DNA from: JACVRW01 sp963814095
GTDB lineage: Bacteria; Actinomycetota; Thermoleophilia; Solirubrobacterales; Thermoleophilaceae
Reading direction: 5' to 3'
Length of the DNA: 64,000 bases
Assembly: GCA_963814095.1 (NCBI GenBank)
Contig: CAWFBT010000002.1
Span: forward strand, 186,001 to 250,000
Position 1 is the first letter of the stretch. Every line of letters begins with the position of its first letter. Both the position numbers and the translations under genes were made by a program. Below the pieces are notes generated by a model, which saw only the letters and a program-made list of their open reading frames with translations, had not been told where the DNA came from and made no database searches. Shown here in pieces: positions 43,474-51,983 of this stretch.

Positions 43474-44210
43474 ATGGTCGACCACGGCGAACGCTTCATC
43501 GAGCTCGCCGGAGCCGACAACGTGCGCGACCTCGGTGGCCTGCCTGCGGACGCGGCCGCGTGACGCGCAGCGGGCTCCTGCTGCGGGGCGAGTTCACCCC
43601 CGGGCTGACCGAGGAGGACATCGAGCTGCTGGTGAGCCGCATGGGCCTGCGCACCGTGGTGGATCTGCGCACGCGCTCGGAGGTGCGCGACGCGCCGGGC
43701 GCGTTCGGCGACTCGGACGTGCGCGTGGTGTCGGCTCCGCTGCCGGTCGTGTCGCACGAGCCGTTGCCGGGAGCCGACGAGGACCTGCTCGTGACCTACA
43801 TGGGCTTCCTCGAGGCGGACCCCGAGCCGATGCGCATCGCCGTGGCGACGCTGATCGACCCGGCGAGCCATCCGGCGCTCTTCCACTGCGCGGCGGGCAA
43901 GGACCGCACGGGGGCGCTGAGCGCGATCCTGCTCGAGCTGCTCGGCGTGCCGCGCGAGCTGAACGCACAGGACTACGCGCTGACCGCCGAGCGCGTGGAG
44001 CGCGTCTTCGCCCGGCTCTCCGAGCTCGAGCTCTACCGCGCGCGGCTCAGCGGCTTGTCGGACGTGGTCCGCTCGGCCGACGAGGCCACGCTCATCGGCT
44101 TCCTCGACGAGCTCGACAGGCGCCACGGCGGCGTGACGGGCTGGGTCGAGGCGCAGGGAATCACGGCGCCCGAGCTCGAGCGCTTCCGCGACGCGCTGCT
44201 CAGCGACTGA
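43474..44210 (+). pseudogene. Tyrosine-protein phosphatase-like protein (Y_phosphatase3) with N-terminal frameshift
   Basis: ATG 43474 opens a frame with FIELAGADNVRDLGGLPAD, the usual family start, which ends at a TGA (43558-43560). Similarity resumes in another frame at 43560 (TRSGLLLRGEFTPGLTEED) through VDLRTRSEVRD and the active site FHCAAGKDRTGALSA (C-x5-R). One missing base near 43550 explains it. If real, translation from GTG 43560 would lack the N-terminal segment. The 3' end overlaps the convergent LLM gene by 11 bases. Confidence 0.7.
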
Positions 44211-45204
44211 CGCTCAGGCCGACGTCCGCGAGCGCCGGCGCGAGCTTCGTCGCGATGAGCTCCACATGGCGCTCGGAGAGGTCGTCGGGCATGCCGGCGA
44301 TGCTCTCCCAGAAGTAGACGTCGATCACCGGCAGCGGGCCGAGCCAGCTCGTCAGGCGCTCGATGGCCTCCTCGGCCGTCACCACGTCGAGCGCCGGCGG
44401 CAGCGCCTCCGGCTGGGCGCGCCGCAGCGACTCGGGGTCGACGGGGGCGCCGTCTGCAGCGAGCGTGCTGGGCCCGAGGTCGCCCTCCGAGCCGTAGCGG
44501 TTGTACGACTCGCGCTGGTAGGCGAGATGCGGCGCGATGCGCGGCCAGGCCGCCTCCGGGTCGTCCGCCAGGATCAGGTTCGCGAGGCCCGACATGCGCG
44601 CGCTGGCCGGGTCGTGACCGCCCTCCTCGAGCCCGCGCCGGTAGTCCCCGAGGCGCTCCGACGCGAGCCACAGCAGGCCCTCGCCGAGCCGGCCCGCCAC
44701 TCGCGCGAGCCGCGGGCCGATCGCGCCGAGCCAGATCGGCACGGGGTCCTGAACCGGCGGCGGCGTGCAGACACCCTCTTCCCACACACGCCTGATCTCC
44801 CTGACCTGGGCCTCCAGCTTCGGGTAGCGGCCCTCGATGTCGCGGTCGAAGGCCCGGTACTCGCTCGCGCGGTAGCCGGTGCCGAGCCCGAGCTCGAGGC
44901 GCCCGCCGGACAGGATGTCGACGATCGCGGCCTGCTCGGCCACGTCGAGAGCGGGCCGCAGCGGCCCGAGCATGATCGCGGTGCCGATCCGGATCCGGCT
45001 GGTCCGGGCTGCGATCGCCGCCGCGAACGTGAGGGGTTGGGGCAGGTAGCCGTCCTCGAAGCCGTGGTGCTCGCTCACCCAGACGGAGCCGGCGCCGAGC
45101 CGCTCCGCCTCGACGATCCGCTCGAGCTTCCGCTCGTAGTGGTCCGCCCACGCGCGCCGCCATTGCGGCGGGTTGCGCAGGTCGGTGTATATGCCGACCC
45201 TCAC
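44200..45204 (-). CDS. LLM class flavin-dependent oxidoreductase
   Basis: Luciferase-like protein of 334 residues: MRVGIYTDLRNPPQWRRAW, WVSEHHGFEDGYLPQPLTFA, the strand IGTAIMLGPLRPALDVAEQA and GGRLELGLGTGYRASEYRAF. Final gene of the second Hyu operon; its start overlaps the HyuA stop (ATGA-type overlap). In the mirrored operon the corresponding distal position is a phosphatase, so this oxygenase or reductase step is specific to the minus-strand operon. Confidence 0.87.
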   Translation of the reverse strand: MRVGIYTDLRNPPQWRRAWADHYERKLERIVEAERLGAGSVWVSEHHGFEDGYLPQPLTFAAAIAARTSRIRIGTAIMLGPLRPALDVAEQAAIVDILSGGRLELGLGTGYRASEYRAFDRDIEGRYPKLEAQVREIRRVWEEGVCTPPPVQDPVPIWLGAIGPRLARVAGRLGEGLLWLASERLGDYRRGLEEGGHDPASARMSGLANLILADDPEAAWPRIAPHLAYQRESYNRYGSEGDLGPSTLAADGAPVDPESLRRAQPEALPPALDVVTAEEAIERLTSWLGPLPVIDVYFWESIAGMPDDLSERHVELIATKLAPALADVGLSVSR

Positions 45205-47339
45205 GCCGAGGCGCTGCCCTGCGCCGCGGCGCCCGCGGGCGCACGCGCCCCCGCGGCCTCGAGCACGAGGTTCCCGTCCTTGTCCGCCGAGGCGCTCGCG
45301 CCCGGCGGGATCAGGATGGTCGTGGTGGCGGCGGCGACGATCGCGGGGCCGCTGATGGTCTCGGTCTCGGCGCCGAGCGTCGCCGCCGGCACGACCCGGG
45401 TCGAGAGCTCCTCGGGCCCGTCGGCGCCCTGCCAGATGGCGGTCCGCTCGTGCTCCTGCGCGGCCGCCTCCTCCTCGGTCGAGCGCGCCTCGGGCTGCGG
45501 CAGCCGCCCGCGCCCGACGACGCGCGCGCCGACGATCTCGCTACCGGCGCCCTCGAAGGCCGAGCCCTTGCCGTAGAGCTGGTCGTAGCGCTCGGCGAAG
45601 CGCACGGCGATCGTCCCGGCGGCCGACTCGTCGATCTCGCCACCGCTGATCGGCACCTCGACGCGGTGGATCTGCAGCGGGTACTTCATCTCGACGAAGC
45701 GCTCGATCGTCTGGCGCTCGGCGTCGATGCCTTCGCTCGAGAGCTCGTCCCGGGCGTCCTGCTCGAGCTCCCCGAGCACCCTGCCGAGCTCGGCCGTGTC
45801 GAAGGGCGAGCTCAGGTGCAGGTTGCGCTCGTGGACGTGGATCACGTCCGAGGTCGCACAGCCGTAGGCCGACCACGTGGTCGAGAGCGTGCCCAGCGGG
45901 ATGATCGCCCGCTCCGAGCCGAGCTCGCGCAGGTAGCCCTCCACGTGCAGGCCGGCGGCGCCGCCGTAGGCGTAGAGCGCGAAGTCGCGCGGGTCCATGC
46001 CGCGCTCGACCGTCATCTGGCGGATCAGGTCCGCCATCTGCGCCTCGACGATGTGCCGCGCCGCCAGCGCGGTCTCGACGGCGTCCATCCCGAGCGTCGA
46101 GCCGAGCTCCTCGACCGCTGCGACGGCTGCCTCGCGATCGAGCTGCAGCTCGCCGCCGAGGAACGCATCGGGGTCGAGGTAGTCGAGCACGAGGTTGGCG
46201 TCGGTCACGGTCGGGCGCTCGCCGCCGCGGCCGTAGCAGACGGGCCCGGGGTAGGCGCCGGCGCTCTCCGGCCCGACGCGCAGCGTGCCCGACGCGGGGT
46301 CGCGCCAGAGGATGCTGCCGCCGCCGCTGCCGATCGAGCGGATGTCCGCGCGCGGGAGATAGAACTCGTACTGGTTGACGACCGTCGACTGCGAGCGGAC
46401 GGGCTGGCCGCCCGCGATCAGGGCGACGTCGAAGCTCGTGCCGCCCATGTCGGTCGCGATCACGTCGGGCTCGTCGCGGCGGCCCGCCAGCACGGAGCTG
46501 GCCGCCACGCCCGCCGAGGGGCCGGAGCCGATCGTGAGCACGGGCAGTGAGGCCGCCAGGTCGTCCGGGGCCACGCCGCCCGCCGCCTGCATGATCAGCA
46601 GCCGGCCGCTGAGGCCGGTGTCGACGAGGTCGCGCTTGAGGCGCGTGAGATAGCCCTCGGTCTCCGGACCGAGGAAGGCGTTGATCGCGGCCGCCGCGAA
46701 GCGCTCGTACTCGCCCGAGCGCGCGGACGCCTGGTGCGAGCAGGTCACGTAGAGGCCGGGCGAAGCCTCCTGGGCGAGCTCACGCGCGCGCAGCTCGTGA
46801 TCGGGGTTCGCCACCGACCAGAGGAAGCAGATGGCGATCGCCTGCGCGCCTGCGTCGACCAGCTCGCGCGCCGCCGCGGCGACGCCCTCCTCGTCGAGGC
46901 CGACGACCACCTGCCCGGCCGAGTCGACCCGCTCGTCGACCTCGGCGATCAGGTCGGAGGTCACGATCGGCTCGGGGCGGTACTGCCTCGAGGCGTGCAG
47001 CAGCCGGTCCACCGGGAGTCCCTTGGCGCGCCCGCTCGCGCGCATCACGGGCAGCGTGTCGCGGTGCCCGCGGGTCGTGATCACGCCGACCTTGGCGCCG
47101 CGCAGCTGCACGAGCGCGTTGGTGGCCACGGTCGTTCCGTGCAGGACGAGCTCGCAGCCGCCGAGCAGCTCTCCCGAGCTGATGCCGCGCATGCCCGCGA
47201 CCTTGTCGACGGCAGCCAGGAAGCCGCGCTCGAACTCCGGCGGCGTCGAGGAGGACTTGGTCGAGACGACGCTCCCGTCGTCGTCCAGGTGGACGATGTC
47301 CGTGAACGTCCCGCCGATGTCAACACCGAGATACGCCAT
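45201..47339 (-). CDS. Hydantoinase/oxoprolinase family protein, HyuA type (second copy)
   Basis: Protein of 712 residues, paralogous to 37839-39974: start GVDIGGTFTDIVHLDDDGSV, LVLHGTTVATNALVQLRGAK, EYERFAAAAINAFLGPE, DMGGTSFDVALIAGGQ and RGMDPRDFALYAYGGAAGLH. It starts on the HyuB stop (one-base overlap), in the order HyuB-HyuA, the reverse of the plus-strand operon. The C-terminal region (about 600-712) includes an acidic/basic linker before a beta-rich end. ATP-dependent ring opening or carboxylation is inferred from family. Confidence 0.9.
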   Translation of the reverse strand: MAYLGVDIGGTFTDIVHLDDDGSVVSTKSSSTPPEFERGFLAAVDKVAGMRGISSGELLGGCELVLHGTTVATNALVQLRGAKVGVITTRGHRDTLPVMRASGRAKGLPVDRLLHASRQYRPEPIVTSDLIAEVDERVDSAGQVVVGLDEEGVAAAARELVDAGAQAIAICFLWSVANPDHELRARELAQEASPGLYVTCSHQASARSGEYERFAAAAINAFLGPETEGYLTRLKRDLVDTGLSGRLLIMQAAGGVAPDDLAASLPVLTIGSGPSAGVAASSVLAGRRDEPDVIATDMGGTSFDVALIAGGQPVRSQSTVVNQYEFYLPRADIRSIGSGGGSILWRDPASGTLRVGPESAGAYPGPVCYGRGGERPTVTDANLVLDYLDPDAFLGGELQLDREAAVAAVEELGSTLGMDAVETALAARHIVEAQMADLIRQMTVERGMDPRDFALYAYGGAAGLHVEGYLRELGSERAIIPLGTLSTTWSAYGCATSDVIHVHERNLHLSSPFDTAELGRVLGELEQDARDELSSEGIDAERQTIERFVEMKYPLQIHRVEVPISGGEIDESAAGTIAVRFAERYDQLYGKGSAFEGAGSEIVGARVVGRGRLPQPEARSTEEEAAAQEHERTAIWQGADGPEELSTRVVPAATLGAETETISGPAIVAAATTTILIPPGASASADKDGNLVLEAAGARAPAGAAAQGSASA

Positions 47340-49603
47340 CAGTTCGCCTCCTCAAGCCGGATGTCCCAGAGCGGTGGCTCGGAGCGCCTCCGCAGCTCGG
47401 TGTCGAGCAGCCGCACGCAGCCGGGGCACGCGAACTGCCGGAACACGACGTCGTCGTCCACGAACCGCTGCGGGTCGGGACACAGCAGGTTGCCCTCCTG
47501 CACGGAGAGCTCGTTCACGAGCGCCCCGTCCTTCCAGTTCGCCCCCGCTGCGGCGAGGACGGTGCCGCAGCTGCCGCAGCTGAGCGAGCCGTCGCGCAGC
47601 TCGAGGCCGGGGCCGACGGGCGCCGCGGGCGAGCCGCCGTTGCCGTTCTTCGAGCCACCGCCGCCGCCGCTCCAGCCGCGGCGCGCGTCGATCGTCTCGG
47701 AGCGCAGCTTCTCCGTGGCGCCGGCGTCGAGCGCGCCGTCCGAGAGCACGACGCCGTAGAGCCGCTCGGCGGACTCGGCGCTGACCGCGCCGGCGGCCAC
47801 GTCGCGAGCGACCTGCTCGGGCTCGCGCTCGAGCGGGTCGCCGTAGCCGCCCGCGCCGCACCAGCGCAGCACGTAGATGTCGCCCGTGTTCTGCGGCACG
47901 CCGAACGCCTTTGGCTCGAGCTCCTCCTCGTTGCCGACCTTGGCCTGGTCGGGCGCCGGGATGCGGCCGCCTTCGATCAGCTCCATCGCGTCGGTGTCGC
48001 GCTGCAGGATGAAGCGGTTGACGTTGCTCGGGTAGCCGCCGAAGAGCGGCGTCATCGGCACGGCGTGATGGGCCGCCGAGGCCGTGTGGTGCAGGATCTG
48101 GTCGACCCCGTGCGGTATCACCGCGAGCTCCATCGAGTTGCCGCCGCGGTACTTGCCGGCGCCGCCCGAGTCCGGGACCACGCGCCGCCACAGATGCAGG
48201 AAGGGGTAGAAGGCCTCGGTCTCCTCCACGTTCGGCATCGCCACCTGCGGGTCCCAGGGCCAGCCGCCGACATCGAGCCCGTCGCGCCAGGACCAGCCGG
48301 CCATGCCGGCGGCGACCGGGTCGAGGAAGAGGCTCGCGAAGATGCGCCCCGACGGATCGGAGCCCGAGAAGGCGGCGATCGGGAAGGTCGCGGCGCCCAT
48401 CGAGGACTGGATCTCCTTGTGGAGCTCCGGGTCCTCGCTGCAGGAGAGCATCTTCGACACGCACAGCGCGGCCAGCGCGATGCACTGGTCGAGCGTCAGC
48501 ACTGCCAGCGACAGCGCGGAGGGATGGAGCGCCGAGGTGAGCGTTCCGGGCTCGGCCTTGAAGTCGATGCGCCGCAGCGCGCCGCCGATCGCGAACAGCT
48601 GATCGAACATCAGCTGCGAGTTGACCATCGCCGAGATCGCGCCCGACCAGGCCGCGAGCGTGCAGCTGAGCGTGCCGATCTGCGGGTCGGTGCCCTCGTT
48701 GGAGAACTCGAGCCGGCCGCCGGACTTGCGCAGCACGAGCGAGTTCCTGTACAGGTTGCGGTCGCCTGGACCGGCCATCTCGAGGAAGGCCTCGGTGCGC
48801 CACTCGCCGTCCGGGATCGTCTCCAGCCGGCTCACGAAGGCGCGCTCCGAGTCGTCCTGGATCTTGCGCATCACGCCCTTCAGGGTCGGGGCGCCGTAGC
48901 GGTCGAGCAATGACTCCATGCGCTCCACGGCAACCCGGCAGCCCGCGATCTGGGCGCGCAGGTCGACGGCCACGAGCTCGGGCATGCGCGACCTGCGCAT
49001 GTACTCCTCCTCGAGGTCGGTGCGCAGCTCGCCGTCCTCGACGATCCGCACCGGCGGCACCACTCCCGACTCGGAGAAGATGTTCTCGGCCACCGGGTTG
49101 AAGCCGCCCGGCGCCGTGCCGCCGAGGTCCTGGTGGTGGAGGCTCGAGCCGACCCAGGCGAAGACGCGGTCCTCCCAGAACACGGGCGCAAGCACGGCCA
49201 GGTCGTTCTGGTGGGTAGCCCCGATCCAGGGGTCGTTCGTCATGAACATCGAGCCGGGCTCTACCCCCGGGCGCGGATGACGGCGCTCGAGGATCCACTT
49301 GACGGCGGGGCTCGAGGCCGCGACCAGGTACTGCAGCCAGGGGCCGAAGTACACGTAGTCGCCCCACTCGTCGAGGATCACCGGGTTGAAGTCGTGGGCG
49401 TAGACGACGACCGGCGATCCCGAGGTGCGGATGATCGTGTTGCCGTGCTCGATGTTGACGTTGAAGAGCGCGTGCCGGAGCACCTCGAAGTCGGTCGGGT
49501 CGACCTCCGCGCTCTCGCTGTGGAGCAGGCCGGCGACGTTCTCGGGCGGGTCGTCCGGAGGGACGTACGGATAGGTGCGGCCATCGAACGCCGGTGTGCT
49601 CAT
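47339..49603 (-). CDS. Hydantoinase B/acetone carboxylase alpha-like protein with C-terminal zinc-ribbon domain
   Basis: Protein of 754 residues, paralogous to 39989-42280: PTDFEVLRHALFNVNIEHGN, SMFMTNDPWIGATHQNDLAV, FSNEGTDPQIGTLSCTLAAW and VVPDSGGAGKYRGGNSMELA. After a Gly/Ser/Asn-rich linker near residue 650, a C-terminal domain with CGSCG and CPGC pairs (LLCPDPQRFVDDD between) resembles the acetone carboxylase gamma subunit, normally a separate protein. Here the zinc-binding cysteines are intact. ATG overlaps the stop of the upstream DUF7064-like gene. Confidence 0.88.
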   Translation of the reverse strand: MSTPAFDGRTYPYVPPDDPPENVAGLLHSESAEVDPTDFEVLRHALFNVNIEHGNTIIRTSGSPVVVYAHDFNPVILDEWGDYVYFGPWLQYLVAASSPAVKWILERRHPRPGVEPGSMFMTNDPWIGATHQNDLAVLAPVFWEDRVFAWVGSSLHHQDLGGTAPGGFNPVAENIFSESGVVPPVRIVEDGELRTDLEEEYMRRSRMPELVAVDLRAQIAGCRVAVERMESLLDRYGAPTLKGVMRKIQDDSERAFVSRLETIPDGEWRTEAFLEMAGPGDRNLYRNSLVLRKSGGRLEFSNEGTDPQIGTLSCTLAAWSGAISAMVNSQLMFDQLFAIGGALRRIDFKAEPGTLTSALHPSALSLAVLTLDQCIALAALCVSKMLSCSEDPELHKEIQSSMGAATFPIAAFSGSDPSGRIFASLFLDPVAAGMAGWSWRDGLDVGGWPWDPQVAMPNVEETEAFYPFLHLWRRVVPDSGGAGKYRGGNSMELAVIPHGVDQILHHTASAAHHAVPMTPLFGGYPSNVNRFILQRDTDAMELIEGGRIPAPDQAKVGNEEELEPKAFGVPQNTGDIYVLRWCGAGGYGDPLEREPEQVARDVAAGAVSAESAERLYGVVLSDGALDAGATEKLRSETIDARRGWSGGGGGSKNGNGGSPAAPVGPGLELRDGSLSCGSCGTVLAAAGANWKDGALVNELSVQEGNLLCPDPQRFVDDDVVFRQFACPGCVRLLDTELRRRSEPPLWDIRLEEAN

Positions 49604-50655
49604 TGTCCCTCGCTTGTGGTCATCGCTTGTTCCTCGGGCCGGTAGCGGGCGTGCACGCCCACCCCGGTCTCCACATACCCGTGTCCCTCGACTCCGTCGA
49701 GGCGGAAGTTGCAGCCGTGGTCGACCTGGCCGTCCAGCTCCGCCGACGACGCCGGGGTCGGTCAGGTCATGGCGCCCGCTGCCCGGGCGCGGCGGCCGCG
49801 GGGTCGGCGCTGTAGCCGACGGCGCTCAGGAAGAGCCTGTTGCGCACCTCGATCTCGAGCGTGCGCGTGTCGCCGGAGCGCAGCTCGAGCTCGACGCGCC
49901 CGCTCCGGAGCAGAGTGCCGTCGAGCTGCAGGTCGTGCTCGGCGGTGGCGACCGTGTCGCGCACGCCGTCGGCGCCGATCAGCCAGCCGTTCGTGAACAC
50001 GCGCCGCCCCGAGGCGGTCTCGTACAGCAGCAGGTAGAGCGCCTCGTCCGGCAGCTCGCAGAAGCAGGCGAGCACGAACCCGCGGCGCGGCGCGCCCTCG
50101 TGCTTGCGCAGGCCCCAGCCGCGGTCCCGGAAGCCGAGCCGGTCGGACACCGTGCGCTCGCGCCCGTCGATGACGACGGTGCCCGAGTAGACGCCCGGAC
50201 TGGAAGAAGTTCATGTAGTCGGTCACGACCTCGCCGCGCAGCTCGATCCGGTTGGGCTCGGTGGCCACCGGCGCGAAGCGCGCGCGGTAGCTCAGGTCGA
50301 ACGCGACCGGGAAGCCGGGCTCGTCGAGCACGAGCCGGATCTCCTCGAGCGGCCGCACGACCTCGATGCGCAACGGCCCGGTGTCGGGGCGGTCGGGGTC
50401 GTCTCCCGGCGCCACCTCCTCGACGGCGCGCAGGAAGTGCTCCTCCGAGCCCGTCGAGATGCCCGCGAACGCCTTGCGCCGGCCCGCCGTGCGCGTTGAC
50501 CGCGCGGCCGCGTGTCGAGCATCAGCTCCTCGTCGACGAACAGCAGGTGGTAGCAGCGCTCGGCCCAGGCCGGGTCGACATGCTGGGTCGTCCCAGCGGG
50601 AGCCACCAGCTGGTGGCGGTACGACTCGTCGAGGGCGCTGACTGCTGGGATTGCT
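49600..50655 (-). pseudogene. DUF7064/DUF7065-like gene, multiply frameshifted
   Basis: Successive minus-strand frames encode one protein related to 42285-43460. Pieces in order are LDESYRHQLVAPAGTTQHVD, FAGISTGSEEHFLRAVEEVA, IRLVLDEPGFPVAFDLSYRA, VTDYMNFFQSG, then after a shift DRLGFRDRGWGLRKHEGAPR and FTNGWLIGADGV, then after a further shift HGCNFRLDGVEGHGYVETGV to the stop overlapping the HyuB start. At least three or four shifts are needed, plus an unresolved start near 50650. It sits first in the operon, just after an operator. Decay or sequence error. Confidence 0.65.
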
Positions 50656-50664
50656 CTTCAATCG

Positions 50665-50678
50665 ACCGTCCGTTTGGC
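50665..50678. promoter_or_regulatory. Regulon operator (site 12)
   Basis: ACCGTCCGTTTGGC, one strong arm (minus strand GCCAAACGG) and one weak. It lies just upstream of the minus-strand DUF7064-HyuB-HyuA-LLM operon and just downstream of the SnoaL-like gene. Confidence 0.6.
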
Positions 50679-50690
50679 GAAAGCAGCAAT

Positions 50691-51245
50691 CTACCCGGTG
50701 TCGGGCTGGGCCGCGCGCGGGGCGTTCTCCTTGAAGCGCTGGTAACTCGCCAGCTCGTCGGGCAGCGTTCCGCGGCCCACCGGGCTCGCCGGCCAGTTGG
50801 CGGGCTCCTGCTCGAACGGGTGTTCCGGACGCGGCTGGCCGAACCACAGCATGTGCCGCCTCACGAGGAAGAGCCAACGGCCGTCGCGCCGGACGTAGCG
50901 GTCCTGATAGAGGATCGACTGGTCGATGAAGCGGTCGCCCATGTCGATCTGGGCGAGGCAGTAGACGCTGCCCTCGGCGCTGTCCGCGTCAGCGTCGTCG
51001 AACTCGATGATGTGGTTGCAGACCGCGAGCACCGTAGGCCCGAGCCCGTACAGCCACTGGTCGAAGTCGTTGCGGACCGAGTGGATGTCGATGAGCGGCG
51101 GGGTTGCCGGAGTCTCGGTCTCCGCCCACAGCTTCCCGAGCGCCTCGACGTCGCGCGAGTCGAACGCGAACGCGTACCTGTAGGCCAGCTGCTCGATCTC
51201 GTGGGCGGACCAGAGGCGGTCCAGTCGCCGGTCGTCCGAAGTCAC
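50691..51245 (-). CDS. SnoaL-like / NTF2-fold protein
   Basis: Protein of 184 residues in the SnoaL/NTF2 superfamily: LWSAHEIEQLAYRYAFAFDS, NHIIEFDDADADSAEGSVYC, and YQDRYVRRDGRWLFLVRRHM, the usual conserved end. GTG start at 51245, with the tandem operators about 90 bases upstream. Same size as 21353-21907 but clearly divergent in sequence. It could be an isomerase or dehydratase, or act as an accessory. Confidence 0.75.
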   Translation of the reverse strand: MTSDDRRLDRLWSAHEIEQLAYRYAFAFDSRDVEALGKLWAETETPATPPLIDIHSVRNDFDQWLYGLGPTVLAVCNHIIEFDDADADSAEGSVYCLAQIDMGDRFIDQSILYQDRYVRRDGRWLFLVRRHMLWFGQPRPEHPFEQEPANWPASPVGRGTLPDELASYQRFKENAPRAAQPDTG

Positions 51246-51336
51246 TTCGCCTCACCTGGTGCCGATGGGCGGCAGAACGCGCTAGGCAGTGCCGCCGAGA
51301 AGGGTGAAACGTACAGCTCACGAGTCTGGCTGTCAA

Positions 51337-51350
51337 ACAACCGTCTGGTT
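51337..51350. promoter_or_regulatory. Regulon operator (site 13), first of a tandem
   Basis: ACAACCGTCTGGTT, a weaker copy, 13 bases before site 14. Between the divergent SnoaL-like gene and the SDR remnant. Confidence 0.6.
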
Positions 51351-51363
51351 GATCTCCCAACCT

Positions 51364-51377
51364 ACCAATCGGTTGAT
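51364..51377. promoter_or_regulatory. Regulon operator (site 14), second of a tandem
   Basis: ACCAATCGGTTGAT. A half-site-like GTTGGTAGCG follows at 51391-51400, so this promoter region may hold two to three binding sites. It controls the SnoaL-like gene and/or the plus-strand run from 51400. Confidence 0.65.
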
Positions 51378-51399
51378 ATCGCCGCACGTCGTTGGTAGC

Positions 51400-51676
51400 G
51401 TGGCCGCCGCCGTGGACGCCGAACGGCAACGCGAAGTGGGGCGACTGGATTGCAAGGCCGCGGTGGTCACCGGGGCGGCGTCGGGCGTGGGCAGGTCGAC
51501 GAGCATTCTCGCGGCCAGGGAGGGTGCGGGCGTCGTCTGCCTCGACCTGACGCCAAGGACAATCCCCTTGAGATGGTCGAGGACATGATGGCGATGACGC
51601 CCGTGGGGCGGCGGGGGCCGACTTCGTTGCGGGACAGGTGCTCGGCGTGGACGGCGGCTGGGGAGTGAAGGGCTAG
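51400..51676 (+). pseudogene. SDR remnant with large internal deletion
   Basis: Only the two ends of an SDR survive. The N-terminal nucleotide motif is LDCKAAVVTGAASGVGRSTS with VVCLDLTP; the C-terminal end is MAMTPVGRRG followed, after a frame change, by ADFVAGQVLGVDGGWGVKG and a stop at 51676. The catalytic Tyr/Lys core, about 150 residues, is missing. It is probably the former first gene of the operator-controlled run that now begins with 51683. Confidence 0.7.
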
Positions 51677-51682
51677 GCCACC

Positions 51683-51983
51683 ATGGAGGGCCGGGCCTCC
51701 ACCGGGGCACCTGCTGAGCGGCTCGCCGCGAGCGTCGCGCTCCTGATCGAGCGCGTGGGCGAGCCGGAGGTGCGGGCCCAGCTGCACGCGCTCGTCCCGC
51801 TGCTCGAGCATCTCGACGCGCCGGCACCCGATCCGGTCGCCCGGGGCGAGCTCGAGGATGCGATCGATCGGGCCATCGCGGACGAGGACGAGCCCGGCTC
51901 TCATCGCGGCGATGGTGAAGCTGGCGGCGCTCGACCGCTCAGCGGCCGGCACCGTCGCCTGGTCGGCGGCTTCGGGTGGCTGA
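51683..51983 (+). pseudogene. Small helical protein upstream of a phosphotransferase, one frameshift
   Basis: About 100 residues: APAERLAASVALLIERVGEP, LHALVPLLEHLDAPAPD and ELEDAIDRAIADEDE, then after one extra C near 51893 the frame continues PALIAAMVKLAALDRSAAGT to a TGA at 51981-51983 that overlaps the next start. Small helical proteins of the DUF6285 kind often accompany APH-type phosphotransferases, and the phosphotransferase at 59908 carries a helical C-terminal extension; similarity is only suggestive. Confidence 0.45.
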
